Assembly: GCA_028289345.1 (NCBI GenBank)
Contig: JANQQL010000033.1
Location: forward strand, 1 to 64,000
Reading direction: 5' to 3'
Source of the DNA: Planctomycetota bacterium
GTDB lineage: Bacteria > Planctomycetota > B15-G4 > SIAN01
DNA length: 64,000 nt
Under the pieces are notes generated by a model. That model was given only the letters and a program-made list of their open reading frames with translations, made no database searches and was not told the origin of the DNA. The translations under genes and the position numbers were made by a program. Shown piece by piece: positions 50,834 to 60,569 of the stretch. The number at the start of each line of letters is the position of its first letter. Position 1 is the stretch's first letter.

Positions 50834-52378
50834 GTGAAGGCGCCCTCTCTTCTTGGGGCCGCGACATTCGCGACCCTTGCCCTCGGCTTCGTGCCCCATT
50901 CCCAAGCCTCCCCGACCGGCCCCTCGGACTTGGTGCCAACCCATGTGCTTGCGTACGTGGAGGAACCGTCCTCCGAGCCGGGGGACCCAGGATCGCCCCT
51001 TCGCTACGCCACGCCGGTTGCTGTCTCGTTGGATCTTTGGAATGAAGGGCGACACGGAAGGAATCCCGACGGCGACACGGTGGTCCGAATGCGGTTCGCA
51101 TCGCCCGGGGCCCGTGCGCTCGGGCTGGTGTTTTCGGAGCTGGCGCTGGATGGCGGAGAGCTTCGGATTCAGGGAGAGATCGAGGAGCAGGTCGTGCGCC
51201 CCGAACGGGAGCGTCCCGACGGTCGCTTCGTGGTCGCGCCTTTAGTGGGTGAACAACTCACACTGGAGTATCACGGAGCGCGACACAGCCGGCCGCGGCT
51301 CGTCACCGAAACCGTGTTGCACGGTTGGATCGACTTTTCCAGTGATGAGCTTTGGTCGCGTGCCAATCCCTGCAACGTCGATGTGCGCTGTCCTTTGGGA
51401 GACGACTGGGTCGTTGAGAAGCAATCGGTGGCGATGATCCTGAGCACCTTTGGCGCTTTGTGCACCGGTTCTCTCATCAACAACGCCGAATACGACGGGC
51501 GTCAGCTCTTCCTGACAGCAGATCATTGCTTGGACGGAAACGAGGCGGACTGGGTGTTCATGTTCAACTACGAACGAAAGTTCTGTCGAGCCGGAGCTTC
51601 GCCGCGAGAGTTCACCGTGCAGGGTGCAGAGCTGCTGGGCTCTGCGATCATCTCGGACTGGGCCGTGCTGGAGATCCTGGAGCCGATTCCCGAAGAGTTC
51701 GACGCTCACTTTGCCGGGTGGGATCACCGGGGGCGGCACCCTCAGCAAGCCTATGGAATTCATCACGGCGGCGGCAAGCCGAAGAAGATCGCCCACGAAG
51801 ACGAACGCCTGTCTCAGAACGCTCAGATGTGGGAGGTCAGTGGGTTTCGCGAAGGTTCGATCGAAGGGGGGGCTTCGGGATCTCCGCTGTTCGATCCCAA
51901 TCGCCGGGTCGTCGGTCAGCTGAGCTCGGGAGGGACGGGCTGCGGTCCGGCGACCGCAAAGACGCGCTATGGCCAGATGCATCGGGCTTGGGACCAGAAG
52001 CGAGCCTGGTTAGATCCCCACGGGCAAAGTGTGGGATTCATCGATGGGGTGGACGCCTCAGACCTGCCCCTGGCGTTGCCGCTTCTCACGGACAAGCGCG
52101 TGGCCTACGAGGAAGGCACCATGACCTTTGTGTCCTACAAAGGGATGCCCGATCGTCCGGTGCTCCTTGGCATCGTGGGGGGACTCGGGATTCCCTCCAT
52201 GGACTTTGTGCGGGTGACCCTGGACGTGACCGGACCGGATGGGGTGTGGGTGTTCATGCCGACGGTGCCGCGAACCATCGCTGGACAGACGCTTTCGTTC
52301 CAGGCCTTCGGCTACGACCGGGACGGTCTGCTTTCCGCGAGCAACGTCGTGGACGTCGAGTTCCTGCCGGCGCAGTGA
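50834..52378 (+). CDS. Secreted lysyl-endopeptidase-type serine protease
   Basis: 514 residues from GTG 50834 (CAGGAG 6 bases upstream; a longer frame starts at 50735). Signal peptide (APSLLGAATFATLALGFVPH), a ~140-residue propeptide-like beta region, then a trypsin-fold domain with Cys/His in LCTGSLINN and FLTADHCLDG, Asp in ISDWAVLEIL and Ser in EGGASGSPLFD, as in Achromobacter lyticus protease I relatives. Paired cysteines (CNVDVRC, GTGCGPA) would form disulfides. All triad residues are present, so it should be active. A C-terminal beta domain follows. Confidence 0.88.
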   Translation: MKAPSLLGAATFATLALGFVPHSQASPTGPSDLVPTHVLAYVEEPSSEPGDPGSPLRYATPVAVSLDLWNEGRHGRNPDGDTVVRMRFASPGARALGLVFSELALDGGELRIQGEIEEQVVRPERERPDGRFVVAPLVGEQLTLEYHGARHSRPRLVTETVLHGWIDFSSDELWSRANPCNVDVRCPLGDDWVVEKQSVAMILSTFGALCTGSLINNAEYDGRQLFLTADHCLDGNEADWVFMFNYERKFCRAGASPREFTVQGAELLGSAIISDWAVLEILEPIPEEFDAHFAGWDHRGRHPQQAYGIHHGGGKPKKIAHEDERLSQNAQMWEVSGFREGSIEGGASGSPLFDPNRRVVGQLSSGGTGCGPATAKTRYGQMHRAWDQKRAWLDPHGQSVGFIDGVDASDLPLALPLLTDKRVAYEEGTMTFVSYKGMPDRPVLLGIVGGLGIPSMDFVRVTLDVTGPDGVWVFMPTVPRTIAGQTLSFQAFGYDRDGLLSASNVVDVEFLPAQ

Positions 52379-52382
52379 CGCT

Positions 52383-55300
52383 TCATCGCCGGCGCTTGTC
52401 TCGATTGTCTGGCTTTTCTGGCTTGGGTCGGTCAACGAAGAGGGGGCTCGACCAGGCCATCTCGGTGTTGGTCTGAATGATCCGTGCGTAATACCACGAG
52501 GATCCAGGCGGAGGGTCGTCGGTCCAGGTTTCGTGGATTTCCTGGTCGCCCGTTCCTCGAGCGGGGTCAACGCTGCAATCGAGAGCTCCGTAAAGTCCCA
52601 CGGTGAGCGTGTAGGCCGGATCGCGAATGCGAAGCGGCTTTCTTCGTAGCTTCTCGAGACTGACCGTATGGAGCGCGTCTGCCACGGTCACGATGATTTG
52701 TTGGGCTCCCCGCTGGGTGACTCGAACCTTGCGTTGATGGGGATGGACCTCGCCTCGATAGGGGGCTGGGTGGATCCAAACGACATGGTCATCCTCCCGC
52801 GGCGCCCAGCCGGGATCTCCCGAGCTTGTGGAGGGCCAGCGACGAGACCCAAAGGGTTGGAATGTGCCATGGTCGGTCCGGACCTCGAGTTGAAAATCCT
52901 GACTCAGCGGCCGATTCCGTCGGCGCTCGAATCGCACCTCGAGGGTGTAAGAGCGCGGCTCCTCGGGCAACGCCGTCGGTCGCCCCCATTGCCAGATTTC
53001 TTCTCCGTTTCGGAACACCACGGCTTCGGCGATCTCTTCGGTTCCCAGAACGTCCAAACTCAGCTCCACCGGTCCGTCGGCAGACAACTCCTCACCCATG
53101 AGCCTGCCATCGATGCGGAAGTCCATGAGGATGCCTTTGGTGGTCGAGGCAAAGGTGCGCCGCGCGGACAGAGCTTGAAAGATGGATTCGCGGTCCAGCT
53201 GCGGCGCGAGGACGGCGGCATAGGCGGCGCCATTGCCGTGATCGGTGCTGGCGATCAGACCTAGGCGCAGCCCCTGTTCCAGGCCGTCGTGAACGAAACT
53301 GCCGTCAAAGGTGGCGGTCTTCGCTTGGCGAAAGGCCCCGGCGAACTCGTAGCTCCCTCGCGAAGCCTGGTACACCTCGACGAGCTTCTGGAAGCGCGGA
53401 TCATGGTTGCCCCATTGAATGGGCATGCGTCGATGGGCCGGGTGGTGGGGAATCGTTAGAGCATCCCCCGGAGTCAGTCGGCGCCACAGATCCGTCGGAG
53501 AAGACATGTCCGCCAGCGAAGTGCTCAGCACTTGGTCCACGCGCTCGCGAAGAATGACATTCATGTGACCAGCAAAGCCACTGGCCCACTCGTAACCTTG
53601 CAATGTGCAAAAGGCCGGAGTCCGATAGAGATCGACGCGCTTGCTGAGACCCCACCACTGGGTGGCTTCGAAGTGTCCGGAGTGGTCGGTGAGCGCGTAG
53701 AAGTCGTACAAGCAAGCGTCGGCGCCGAAACGGTAGCGCACATCAGGGCTGGGTTCTCGGCCGTGACTACAACGAGAGACACTCGAGTGACGGTGGAGGT
53801 CTCCGTAGAAGACGCGATAGGACTCTTCGCCGCGATGAACCTGGTGATGGGCTTCGCCCGTCAAGTAAGGATTGGCTTCCACATTGCCGAGAGGATGGGT
53901 TCGGGGATCCAATCGTCCCGGAGGCGGCTCGGTGGTGGGGAGGTCGACGATCGATTCGCTCCCGTCCTTGGTTGCATGGGGGACGAAACCAAGGGCGATC
54001 TGGAATGGTCCCACGTCACCGCGTAGCTCGACGCCTAGACTCTTGACGGTTTTCCAAGTGGCCTCAGGAAGGCGCGGGGGAAGCTTCAAGCCTTGGACCC
54101 CGTGCGCTTGATTTCGGTCGCCGACGACCCAGAGACCACCATCCACGGACATCATCCGAGGCTCGGAAGGGGTGCCCTCCGAGTCTTCCCATTTGCGGGG
54201 ATCGGACCACTGGCCGTTTTCATAGACCTGATGGACCAGGGGGTAGCCGTAGAGGCCACGGCCCATGACCCGCTTGGGGCGGCGATCGAGACATCGAGAC
54301 ACCAGATGCAGCTCGCCTCGGGAGCCAAACGCCAACTTGGGTGATCCCCCGTTCTGGGAATAGGGAATTTCCGAGGGCACCCGTCCGGGGTGCTCCGGAT
54401 TCCGAGTGACGGTGATCTCGCCATGGTGCACGCGCGCCACTTGGAGGGAGATCTCCGAGGCTTCCGTGCCGTCATCTTCGTCGAGTTCGGGATCCTTTGA
54501 CCAGGAAGTCCCCCGATGGGGTTGGAGAACCCGGTCCCAAGCGAGCCAGGCGGCGCCATCCGGAGCCACGGCGACGTCGACGTGGAAGTCATCCGAGGCG
54601 GAATCTCGGCTCACGTTCCAGGGGCCTTCCATGGCGCCGTCCGCGGGGAAGCGAGCCACGAATGTTTCGTAGTCACGTCCCGAAAACCGGACCCAAGCCA
54701 GCCACACGGAACCGTCGTCGCCTGCCGCGAGAACGGGATCCCAGTCGCTCCAGAAGTCCTGAGTGATTTGCCGGACTTGCCGAAGCCGGGAGTCGTCGAC
54801 TTGCGCGACGAACAGGTCGTAGCCACCACGGGCTTGGTCTTCCCCACGGTGGAATTGCTGCCAAGCGAGCCAAACGCGGCCCGAGGCGTCCACGACGCAA
54901 TCGGGATTCAGCGCGGCTCCCTCGCCGGTTTCGAGCCAGGCGGGGGGGGCCCAGGAGCCGTTCCACCTGGCCGTTCTGAGCCGTGGTTGCTCGTTGACGA
55001 GCTCCGTCCAGAACAACTGCGGTTTGGCCCTTGCCGACTGAACTCCCACGGGTCGAAACAGCTGGCCCGGATCCGTCAACTCGAGGGGCTGCGCGCCCTC
55101 AGCGAGGGATTGCACCGTCAGTACGTCGCCTCGTCCGAGCTCGTAGGCGAGGAACGCCAGGGCGGGAAGGCCGTCCGGGCCTCGAATCAACGCCGGGTCG
55201 AGCAACGATCGAGTGGGAATGCCGGTCGTTCTTTGGAGCGAGGTCGTCGCCAACGTCTCCACGGGAGATCGACGGCGATCGGGCGGGGGATCTTCATTGG

Positions 55301-55466
55301 CCGTGGCCCACAAGGTCGTCACGACCAGGGCCGGTCCGAGGATCGGCACCAGCAGCTTGGATCCACGAGTGACGATGGTTGCTCTCCACTCCGGCGCCCG
55401 GCGGCGACCGGTCTTAGCCGACCTCGGTCGCTTCGGCGTCCTCCTCGCGCAAACGAAGCTGCCCAC
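52383..55466 (-). CDS. Exported protein with N-terminal propeller and PHP/DUF3604-type hydrolase domain
   Basis: 1027 residues. A basic N-terminus and hydrophobic segment (LLVPILGPALVVTTLWATA) suggest export. Residues ~60-480 look like an exo-sialidase-type beta-propeller with Asp/Trp-rich blades (GEGAALNPDCVVDASGRVWL and following). From ~550 a PHP-like domain is clear: FYGDLHRHSSVSRCSHG and DFYALTDHSGHFEA, IPHHPAHR and ASTDHGNG supply metal-binding His/Asp. Substrate unknown. The only available start is a GTG overlapping rlmN by 53 bases; no in-frame start lies between that and residue 40. Confidence 0.8.
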   Translation of the reverse strand: MGSFVCARRTPKRPRSAKTGRRRAPEWRATIVTRGSKLLVPILGPALVVTTLWATANEDPPPDRRRSPVETLATTSLQRTTGIPTRSLLDPALIRGPDGLPALAFLAYELGRGDVLTVQSLAEGAQPLELTDPGQLFRPVGVQSARAKPQLFWTELVNEQPRLRTARWNGSWAPPAWLETGEGAALNPDCVVDASGRVWLAWQQFHRGEDQARGGYDLFVAQVDDSRLRQVRQITQDFWSDWDPVLAAGDDGSVWLAWVRFSGRDYETFVARFPADGAMEGPWNVSRDSASDDFHVDVAVAPDGAAWLAWDRVLQPHRGTSWSKDPELDEDDGTEASEISLQVARVHHGEITVTRNPEHPGRVPSEIPYSQNGGSPKLAFGSRGELHLVSRCLDRRPKRVMGRGLYGYPLVHQVYENGQWSDPRKWEDSEGTPSEPRMMSVDGGLWVVGDRNQAHGVQGLKLPPRLPEATWKTVKSLGVELRGDVGPFQIALGFVPHATKDGSESIVDLPTTEPPPGRLDPRTHPLGNVEANPYLTGEAHHQVHRGEESYRVFYGDLHRHSSVSRCSHGREPSPDVRYRFGADACLYDFYALTDHSGHFEATQWWGLSKRVDLYRTPAFCTLQGYEWASGFAGHMNVILRERVDQVLSTSLADMSSPTDLWRRLTPGDALTIPHHPAHRRMPIQWGNHDPRFQKLVEVYQASRGSYEFAGAFRQAKTATFDGSFVHDGLEQGLRLGLIASTDHGNGAAYAAVLAPQLDRESIFQALSARRTFASTTKGILMDFRIDGRLMGEELSADGPVELSLDVLGTEEIAEAVVFRNGEEIWQWGRPTALPEEPRSYTLEVRFERRRNRPLSQDFQLEVRTDHGTFQPFGSRRWPSTSSGDPGWAPREDDHVVWIHPAPYRGEVHPHQRKVRVTQRGAQQIIVTVADALHTVSLEKLRRKPLRIRDPAYTLTVGLYGALDCSVDPARGTGDQEIHETWTDDPPPGSSWYYARIIQTNTEMAWSSPLFVDRPKPEKPDNRDKRRR

Positions 55467-56472
55467 AGGCGGCGGCGATGCCGTCCCCGCGGGTTTTGCG
55501 CTGAGTCACTTCGATGCCGCTCTGCTCGAGAATGTTGCGAAAGGCATTCACCATCTCGGCAGGGGGGCGGCGGTAGGGAAGCCCGTCCACGGGATTCATC
55601 GGAATCAGATTCACGAAACACGGGAACCCGCGAAGCAGCTGGCAGAGCTGCTCGGCGTCTCGGGCGAACGCGTTGATGCCGTCGAGCAACACATACTCGA
55701 AGGTCACTCTTCGATGAGTCTTTTGGTAGTAGCGGCGCGCTGCCGCCAGCAGGTCTGGCAACGGAACCTTGCCGGCGCCCGGCAGGAGCTGTTCACGAAG
55801 GTCTTGTCGTGGTGCATGCAGCGAGACCGCGAGGCCAAACTCTTTCCCGAGTGACGCGAGTTGGTCGATCTTGTTGGGGTAACCAACGGTGGAGATGGTG
55901 ATCCGCCGCGCCCCGAGCCCCAATCCGTCCGGGTGATTCCAGGTCTCCAGTGCCTGACAAAGGGCTGCGAAGTTCATGGTCGGCTCACCGATTCCCATGA
56001 CCACCACGTTGGTGACCCGTTCGGTTTCCGGCAACGACTCTTGAACGAGCATGACCTGTTCCACGATTTCGCCGGCGCGTAGGTTTCGGCGCAGCCCCTT
56101 CATGCCCGAGGCGCAAAACACGCAGGCCACCGCACAGCCCACCTGGGTCGAGACACAGACCGTATTGCGATCCCCTTCCGGGATGAGGACCGTTTCCACT
56201 CGCTGACCGTCATCGAGCTGAAGCAAGAACGCGGTGGTGCCGCCGTCATCTTCTCGTCGCGAGTGAATGCCCAGGGAGCGGACCACCGTGGCTTCGCTCA
56301 ATTGCCCTCGGAACTTGCCCGACAGATCGGTCATTTCCGAGAAATGATGACTGCGACGCTCGTAGACCCAGCGACGCAGATTTCGCCCGGCGAAGGGACG
56401 TTGGCCCCAGTCCGTCGCCAGCTGTTCGAATCCGTCCACCGGCAGATCCGTGAGGCAGCGCAGTGGCTTCAT
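55414..56472 (-). CDS. rlmN: 23S rRNA/tRNA adenine C2-methyltransferase RlmN
   Basis: 352 residues. The radical-SAM motif CxxxCxxC is Cys113, Cys117, Cys120 (VGCAVACVFCASGMKG). GIGEPTMN, SLHAPRQDLREQLLPG and the late Cys in AAACGQLRLRE (needed for methyl transfer) are all present. It methylates A2503 of 23S rRNA and A37 of some tRNAs using SAM and a 4Fe-4S cluster. It lies 10 bp after clpX in the tig-clpP-clpX-rlmN directon, an uncommon partner for the Clp genes. Confidence 0.97.
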   Translation of the reverse strand: MKPLRCLTDLPVDGFEQLATDWGQRPFAGRNLRRWVYERRSHHFSEMTDLSGKFRGQLSEATVVRSLGIHSRREDDGGTTAFLLQLDDGQRVETVLIPEGDRNTVCVSTQVGCAVACVFCASGMKGLRRNLRAGEIVEQVMLVQESLPETERVTNVVVMGIGEPTMNFAALCQALETWNHPDGLGLGARRITISTVGYPNKIDQLASLGKEFGLAVSLHAPRQDLREQLLPGAGKVPLPDLLAAARRYYQKTHRRVTFEYVLLDGINAFARDAEQLCQLLRGFPCFVNLIPMNPVDGLPYRRPPAEMVNAFRNILEQSGIEVTQRKTRGDGIAAACGQLRLREEDAEATEVG

Positions 56473-56482
56473 CGCACCGACG

Positions 56483-57826
56483 CTATCCCGCTTCGCGGTG
56501 TTCCGGACTGTCCCCCGAACGATCTGGCTCGGGCGCGGCAGATTTGGTCTCGACGGGCGGCAGGTTGAGAGGCTCGGAGCGCAGCGGCTCCTTGCCGGCC
56601 AGGAACTCGGGGGTCACGGTGTAGTGCGAAGGCGGCCGATCCGGCAGCTCGAAGACCACGTCGAGCATGGCTTCTTCCAGAATTGAGCGGAGTGCTCGGA
56701 CGCCGGTGGAGCGATCTTTGGCACGCTTGGCGATCTCGACCAGGGCTTCCTGGGTGAAATCGAGTTTTGAGCGTTCCAGGGAAAACAGCTTCTGGTACTG
56801 GCGAATGAGCGCGTTGCGCGGCTCCTGCATGATGCGGATGAAGTCATCCACGGTGAGTTCGTTGAGGATGCCCGCCACCGGCAAGCGTCCGACGAATTCG
56901 GGAATCAATCCGAACTGAACCAAGTCACTGCTTTCGACGTCGTGCAACATCTCCCGCCGCTTGCCGTCGGGAGTGGACTCCATCAGGTCCGAGTGGTAGC
57001 CGATTCCCTTGCTACCGATTCGCCGGCCAATGATCTCTTCCAGGCCCACGAAAGTTCCGCCCACGATGAACAGGATGTTGCCGGTGTTCACCGAGAGGTA
57101 GTGCTGCTCCGGATGCTTGCGTCCACCCTGGGGAGGGATGTTGGCCGTGGTGCCTTCGAGGATCTTCAACAGGCCTTGCTGTACGCCCTCGCCCGACACA
57201 TCTCGAGTGATGGAGACGTTCTGAGTGGTCCGGGCGATCTTGTCGATCTCGTCCACGTAGATGATGCCGCGCTCGGCAAGTTCCACGTTGTAGTTCGCGG
57301 CTTGCACCAAGCGAAGAATGATGTTCTCCACGTCCTCGCCCACGTACCCGGCTTCGGTCAAAGTGGTGGCGTCAGAGATGGCGAACGGGACTTTCAAGAA
57401 GCGCGCAAGGGTTCGCGCCATCAAGGTCTTGCCCGATCCGGTCGGACCAATGAGCAGGACGTTGGACTTTTCGATTTCGACGTCGTCTTCGCCCGCTTCG
57501 GGGTGCAGGATGCGCTGGTAGTGGTGATAGACCGAAACGGCCAGCACCCGCTTGGCATGGTCTTGGCCGACGACGTATTCGTCCAGGTAGTCCTTGATCT
57601 CTTGCGGAGTGGGCGGCTTCTCGAACGGATTCGCGACTTCCGCAGCGCGTTCTTGCTCAGTGGCCCGCGGCTTCATCTCCTCCAAGAGCAGCGTGTTGCA
57701 TAACTCCACGCACTCGTTGCAGATGTAGGTGCCAGGGGGGCCGGCGATCAGGCTCAAGACCTTTCGCCGATCCTTTTCGCAGAACGTGCAGCGTTCAGCG
57801 TCTCGCGGACCGCGTCCTTTCGACAT
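56483..57826 (-). CDS. clpX: ATP-dependent Clp protease ATP-binding subunit ClpX
   Basis: 447 residues. Zinc-binding domain with Cys13, Cys16, Cys36, Cys39, the Walker A site [26 protein letters not shown], the pore-loop region ([16 protein letters not shown]) and sensor-2 [15 protein letters not shown]. It unfolds substrates and feeds them to ClpP. Located 49 bp after clpP in the standard tig-clpP-clpX order. A ~30-residue charged tail follows the usual end. Confidence 0.98.
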   Translation of the reverse strand: MSKGRGPRDAERCTFCEKDRRKVLSLIAGPPGTYICNECVELCNTLLLEEMKPRATEQERAAEVANPFEKPPTPQEIKDYLDEYVVGQDHAKRVLAVSVYHHYQRILHPEAGEDDVEIEKSNVLLIGPTGSGKTLMARTLARFLKVPFAISDATTLTEAGYVGEDVENIILRLVQAANYNVELAERGIIYVDEIDKIARTTQNVSITRDVSGEGVQQGLLKILEGTTANIPPQGGRKHPEQHYLSVNTGNILFIVGGTFVGLEEIIGRRIGSKGIGYHSDLMESTPDGKRREMLHDVESSDLVQFGLIPEFVGRLPVAGILNELTVDDFIRIMQEPRNALIRQYQKLFSLERSKLDFTQEALVEIAKRAKDRSTGVRALRSILEEAMLDVVFELPDRPPSHYTVTPEFLAGKEPLRSEPLNLPPVETKSAAPEPDRSGDSPEHREAG

Positions 57827-57875
57827 GTCGTGCTCGTCTAGTCGTCCGGGCCCGCGAGATGGTCGCGTGCGCCGG

Positions 57876-58490
57876 TTATTCCTCGTCTTCCGACGGCTCG
57901 ATAACCTCGTCTACAATACCGTACTCCTTCGCCTCAACGCCAGACATGAAGAAGTCGCGGTCGGCGTCTTCGCGAATCTTGTCCGCGGTCTGTCCGGTAT
58001 GGGACGCGAGGATGTCGACCAGCCGATCCTTGAGGTACCCCATTTCCGTGGCCTGGATGGTGATGTCCTCGGCGGTGCCATGTGCCCCGCCCCACGGCTG
58101 GTGAATCATGATTCGCGAGTTCGGCAGGCTGTAGCGCTTGCCCTTGGAACCTGCGGCCAGGAGCACCGCACCCATGCTGGAAGCGGCACCCAGGCACCAG
58201 GTGGCGATGTTGCAGCGAATGAGCTGCATGGTGTCGTAGATGGCCAGGCCGGCGGTAATCGAACCTCCGGGCGAATTGACATACATCTGGATGTCCTGCT
58301 TCTTGTTTTCCTTTTCGAGGAACAAGAGCTGGGCGACCACAGAGTTGGCCACGAAGTCGTTGATGGAGGAACCGACAAAGATGATGCGGTCTTCCAGCAA
58401 GCGCGAGTAGATGTCGTAAGCACGCTCGCCACGGCCGGTTTTTTCGATGACGTACGGTGGATTGGGAATGATCTCGCCCACGGGACCCAT
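57876..58490 (-). CDS. clpP: ATP-dependent Clp protease proteolytic subunit ClpP
   Basis: 204 residues. Catalytic Ser105 in [12 protein letters not shown], His130 in [11 protein letters not shown] and the Asp region [12 protein letters not shown] complete the triad; [19 protein letters not shown] is a family marker. The usual propeptide is short. The start shares one base with the tig stop (TGATG). Confidence 0.97.
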   Translation of the reverse strand: MGPVGEIIPNPPYVIEKTGRGERAYDIYSRLLEDRIIFVGSSINDFVANSVVAQLLFLEKENKKQDIQMYVNSPGGSITAGLAIYDTMQLIRCNIATWCLGAASSMGAVLLAAGSKGKRYSLPNSRIMIHQPWGGAHGTAEDITIQATEMGYLKDRLVDILASHTGQTADKIREDADRDFFMSGVEAKEYGIVDEVIEPSEDEE

Positions 58491-59833
58491 CAGGTCGTCT
58501 CCTCAGAGGATTCGGGTGTCGAAGAAGTTTCCGCTCGATCCATTTCGTCGGTTGTGATCGCCGATTCCCTTAAGAGCCGTCGGGTATTGTCCCTGCGAAT
58601 TCCCTCCACCACGGAGTGAAGGGATCCGGATTCGGCGAAATGGTCGAAGAGTTGCTGTGCCGGCATCTGCAGGACCTGAGACATCATCGCGAAATGGTGC
58701 TGAATCTGCTCTTCCTGGACCTCGATCTTCTCCGCTTCGGCGATTCGGTCGAGGATGATGGTCTCACGGAGGCGACGCTCGGACTGCTGCTGAAGCCTCC
58801 CCTCGCCCTCGAGGAGCTGACGCTCGATGTCCTCGGGGGCGGCGCCCTGTTCGGTCATTTCCTTGCGGACTCGCTCTTTCTCCGCGTCCACGGCCTCCTG
58901 CAGATGCTTGGGAGGAAGGGTGAACGGGTGGCGCTCCAGAAGCTGGTCCACGCACATGGCTTCCAGGAGTCGATGCTTGCGCCGCTCGACTTCTTCGTTC
59001 ATTCGACCGGCAACGATTTCCCGTAGGGCATCCACGGACTCCACCCCGAATTCCTGGAGAAACTCCGGAGAGTCGAGCTCGGGGAGATTGACACGGCGGA
59101 TGTCCTTCACCGTGCACATCGCGATGGCAGTCTTGCCGCGGTGCTCTTCGAGCGGGTGGTCCTCGGGGATCTCGACGCTGAGCTTGGCTTCCGAGCCTCG
59201 CTCTAAGCCGACGAAGTGTCCGATCGCCGCTTCACACGGGATGCCGTCCACGCTTCCCCGCTTGGTGTCGATCAGCCGCTCTTCCTGAACCGGGAGCGAG
59301 GTTCCGTCGAGGAAGCTCATCTGGATGTCGGCGATGACCGTGTCGCCGTCTCCGGCCGCCCCTTCCACGGGATCCAGAGTGCCTCGCTGGTGCTGCAGGT
59401 TCTCGATCTCGCGCTGGATGTCCTCGTCCTTGATCGTGACCGGGGGAGCGGAGACCCGCAGACCCTTGTACTCGCCGAGGACGAAACGCGGGATCAGCTC
59501 GAGCTGGAACTCGACTTGGAGATCCCCGCTCTCTTTCGGTTCCAAGTGTTCGGGGGTGAGAGTGGGGGCTTGGACAGGGCGGAGGTCGTTTTCCTCGATG
59601 GCCGAACGGAACTCGTCTTGGAGCAGCTTCTGGCGAACGTCCGTTTCGATGGCCTCGCCGTACTTCTTACGGATGATGTTGCGGGGGACCTTTCCCGGGC
59701 GAAATCCGGGAAGTTTGACCTTGCCCATCAGATCCTGCAGCTGCAGCTGGATGGCCTCTTCGATTCGTGCGGAAGGCACGGTGATGGAAACCGTGGCTTC
59801 GGTTTCACTGCTGGCATCGACCTCGAACGACAT
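58490..59833 (-). CDS. tig: Trigger factor (ribosome-associated chaperone)
   Basis: 447 residues from ATG 59833; a longer frame to 59905 is not supported. The ribosome-binding loop GFRPGKVP with flanking VKLPGF is present at ~43-52, followed by the C-terminal arm structure. The PPIase domain is degenerate: residues ~150-240 ([15 protein letters not shown]) are FKBP-like, and [20 protein letters not shown] replaces the usual FIPGFEDQLVG motif. The chaperone binds nascent chains at the ribosome exit. It is the first gene of the tig-clpP-clpX-rlmN unit. Confidence 0.96.
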   Translation of the reverse strand: MSFEVDASSETEATVSITVPSARIEEAIQLQLQDLMGKVKLPGFRPGKVPRNIIRKKYGEAIETDVRQKLLQDEFRSAIEENDLRPVQAPTLTPEHLEPKESGDLQVEFQLELIPRFVLGEYKGLRVSAPPVTIKDEDIQREIENLQHQRGTLDPVEGAAGDGDTVIADIQMSFLDGTSLPVQEERLIDTKRGSVDGIPCEAAIGHFVGLERGSEAKLSVEIPEDHPLEEHRGKTAIAMCTVKDIRRVNLPELDSPEFLQEFGVESVDALREIVAGRMNEEVERRKHRLLEAMCVDQLLERHPFTLPPKHLQEAVDAEKERVRKEMTEQGAAPEDIERQLLEGEGRLQQQSERRLRETIILDRIAEAEKIEVQEEQIQHHFAMMSQVLQMPAQQLFDHFAESGSLHSVVEGIRRDNTRRLLRESAITTDEMDRAETSSTPESSEETT

Positions 59834-60179
59834 TGCGTCACGACTCCTCGGAGCCCACGATTCGTGGCCGAAGCAGCCGCTGCCAAGACTCCTTGGAGCA
59901 CGCACCTCGGTCCACCCACTCGTCTTGCGGGCACTTCGCCAGGGCGCGGGTCCTCCCCCGGAAGTGTCCTCCCGGCAACCGATCCCATGCGGAAGGTTCG
60001 CCGGATTAGTGTCGAATCGGCTGGGCTCTATCGCGAACGAGGTTCATGAAACCACCGGGCCAAAACACACGCATTCCGGGATTGTAGAAGTGCCCATCCA
60101 CGATGCAAGCCAGGTCCGTCCGCAGACGTTCCTGGCTTGACTGTTGTGGAAGAGGTGCCCGTGGTTGCGGGCACGGCAC
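59834..60179 (-). other. Intergenic stretch, promoter region of tig
   Basis: About 346 bases between tig and the PEP-CTERM gene, both minus strand. No gene or RNA recognised. The hairpin at 60155-60174 lies at its edge. Confidence 0.5.
60155..60174 (-). terminator. Hairpin after the PEP-CTERM gene
   Basis: GTGCCCG and CGGGCAC pair over 7 bp around a 6-base loop, 5 bases after the gene's stop. The following minus-strand sequence (CTCTTCC) is only partly T-rich, so this would be a weak intrinsic terminator. Confidence 0.5.
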
Positions 60180-60569
60180 TTACGAGGTTTGCTTGCGGCG
60201 ACGCCGCGAGGCGGCCAATGCGGCCACGCCACCACCGAGGATCAGCATGGTCCCGGGTTCGGGAACGGGAGCGTCGTCGTCACCGTTTCCACCGCCCAAA
60301 CCACCGTCGTCGTCACCACCACCCTCGTTGCCACTGCCGGAACCTCCGCCGCCGCCGAGTTCGTCGTCGGGCAGGTCGCTATCCGTGGGGTCCTCGTCAC
60401 CGACTCGGAGACCGAGGTCGAGGTCGTCGTTGCCTACGGGGATCTCCTCGATGGAGTTGGCTGAGCGCGAGGGAAGGGCTGAGCCCGAGCTGGAGTCGTC
60501 GCAACCCAACAACGCGACTGAGGTGCCGAGGAGGAGCGCACGCACAATCGAAGAGGTGTCAATGAACAT
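60180..60569 (-). CDS. Small Gly/Asp-rich lipoprotein-like protein with PEP-CTERM signal
   Basis: 129 residues from ATG 60569. The N-terminus (VRALLLGTSVALLGCDDSSS) has a lipobox-like LLGC. The middle is Ser/Asp/Gly-rich and low-complexity (DDELGGGGGSGSGNEGGGDD). The C-terminus VPEPGTMLILGGGVAALAAS followed by RRRRK is a PEP-CTERM sorting signal: PEP motif, membrane helix, basic tail. It should be exported and processed by an exosortase, which is not in the window. The frame is open upstream to 60743 without signal-like sequence. Confidence 0.75.
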   Translation of the reverse strand: MFIDTSSIVRALLLGTSVALLGCDDSSSGSALPSRSANSIEEIPVGNDDLDLGLRVGDEDPTDSDLPDDELGGGGGSGSGNEGGGDDDGGLGGGNGDDDAPVPEPGTMLILGGGVAALAASRRRRKQTS

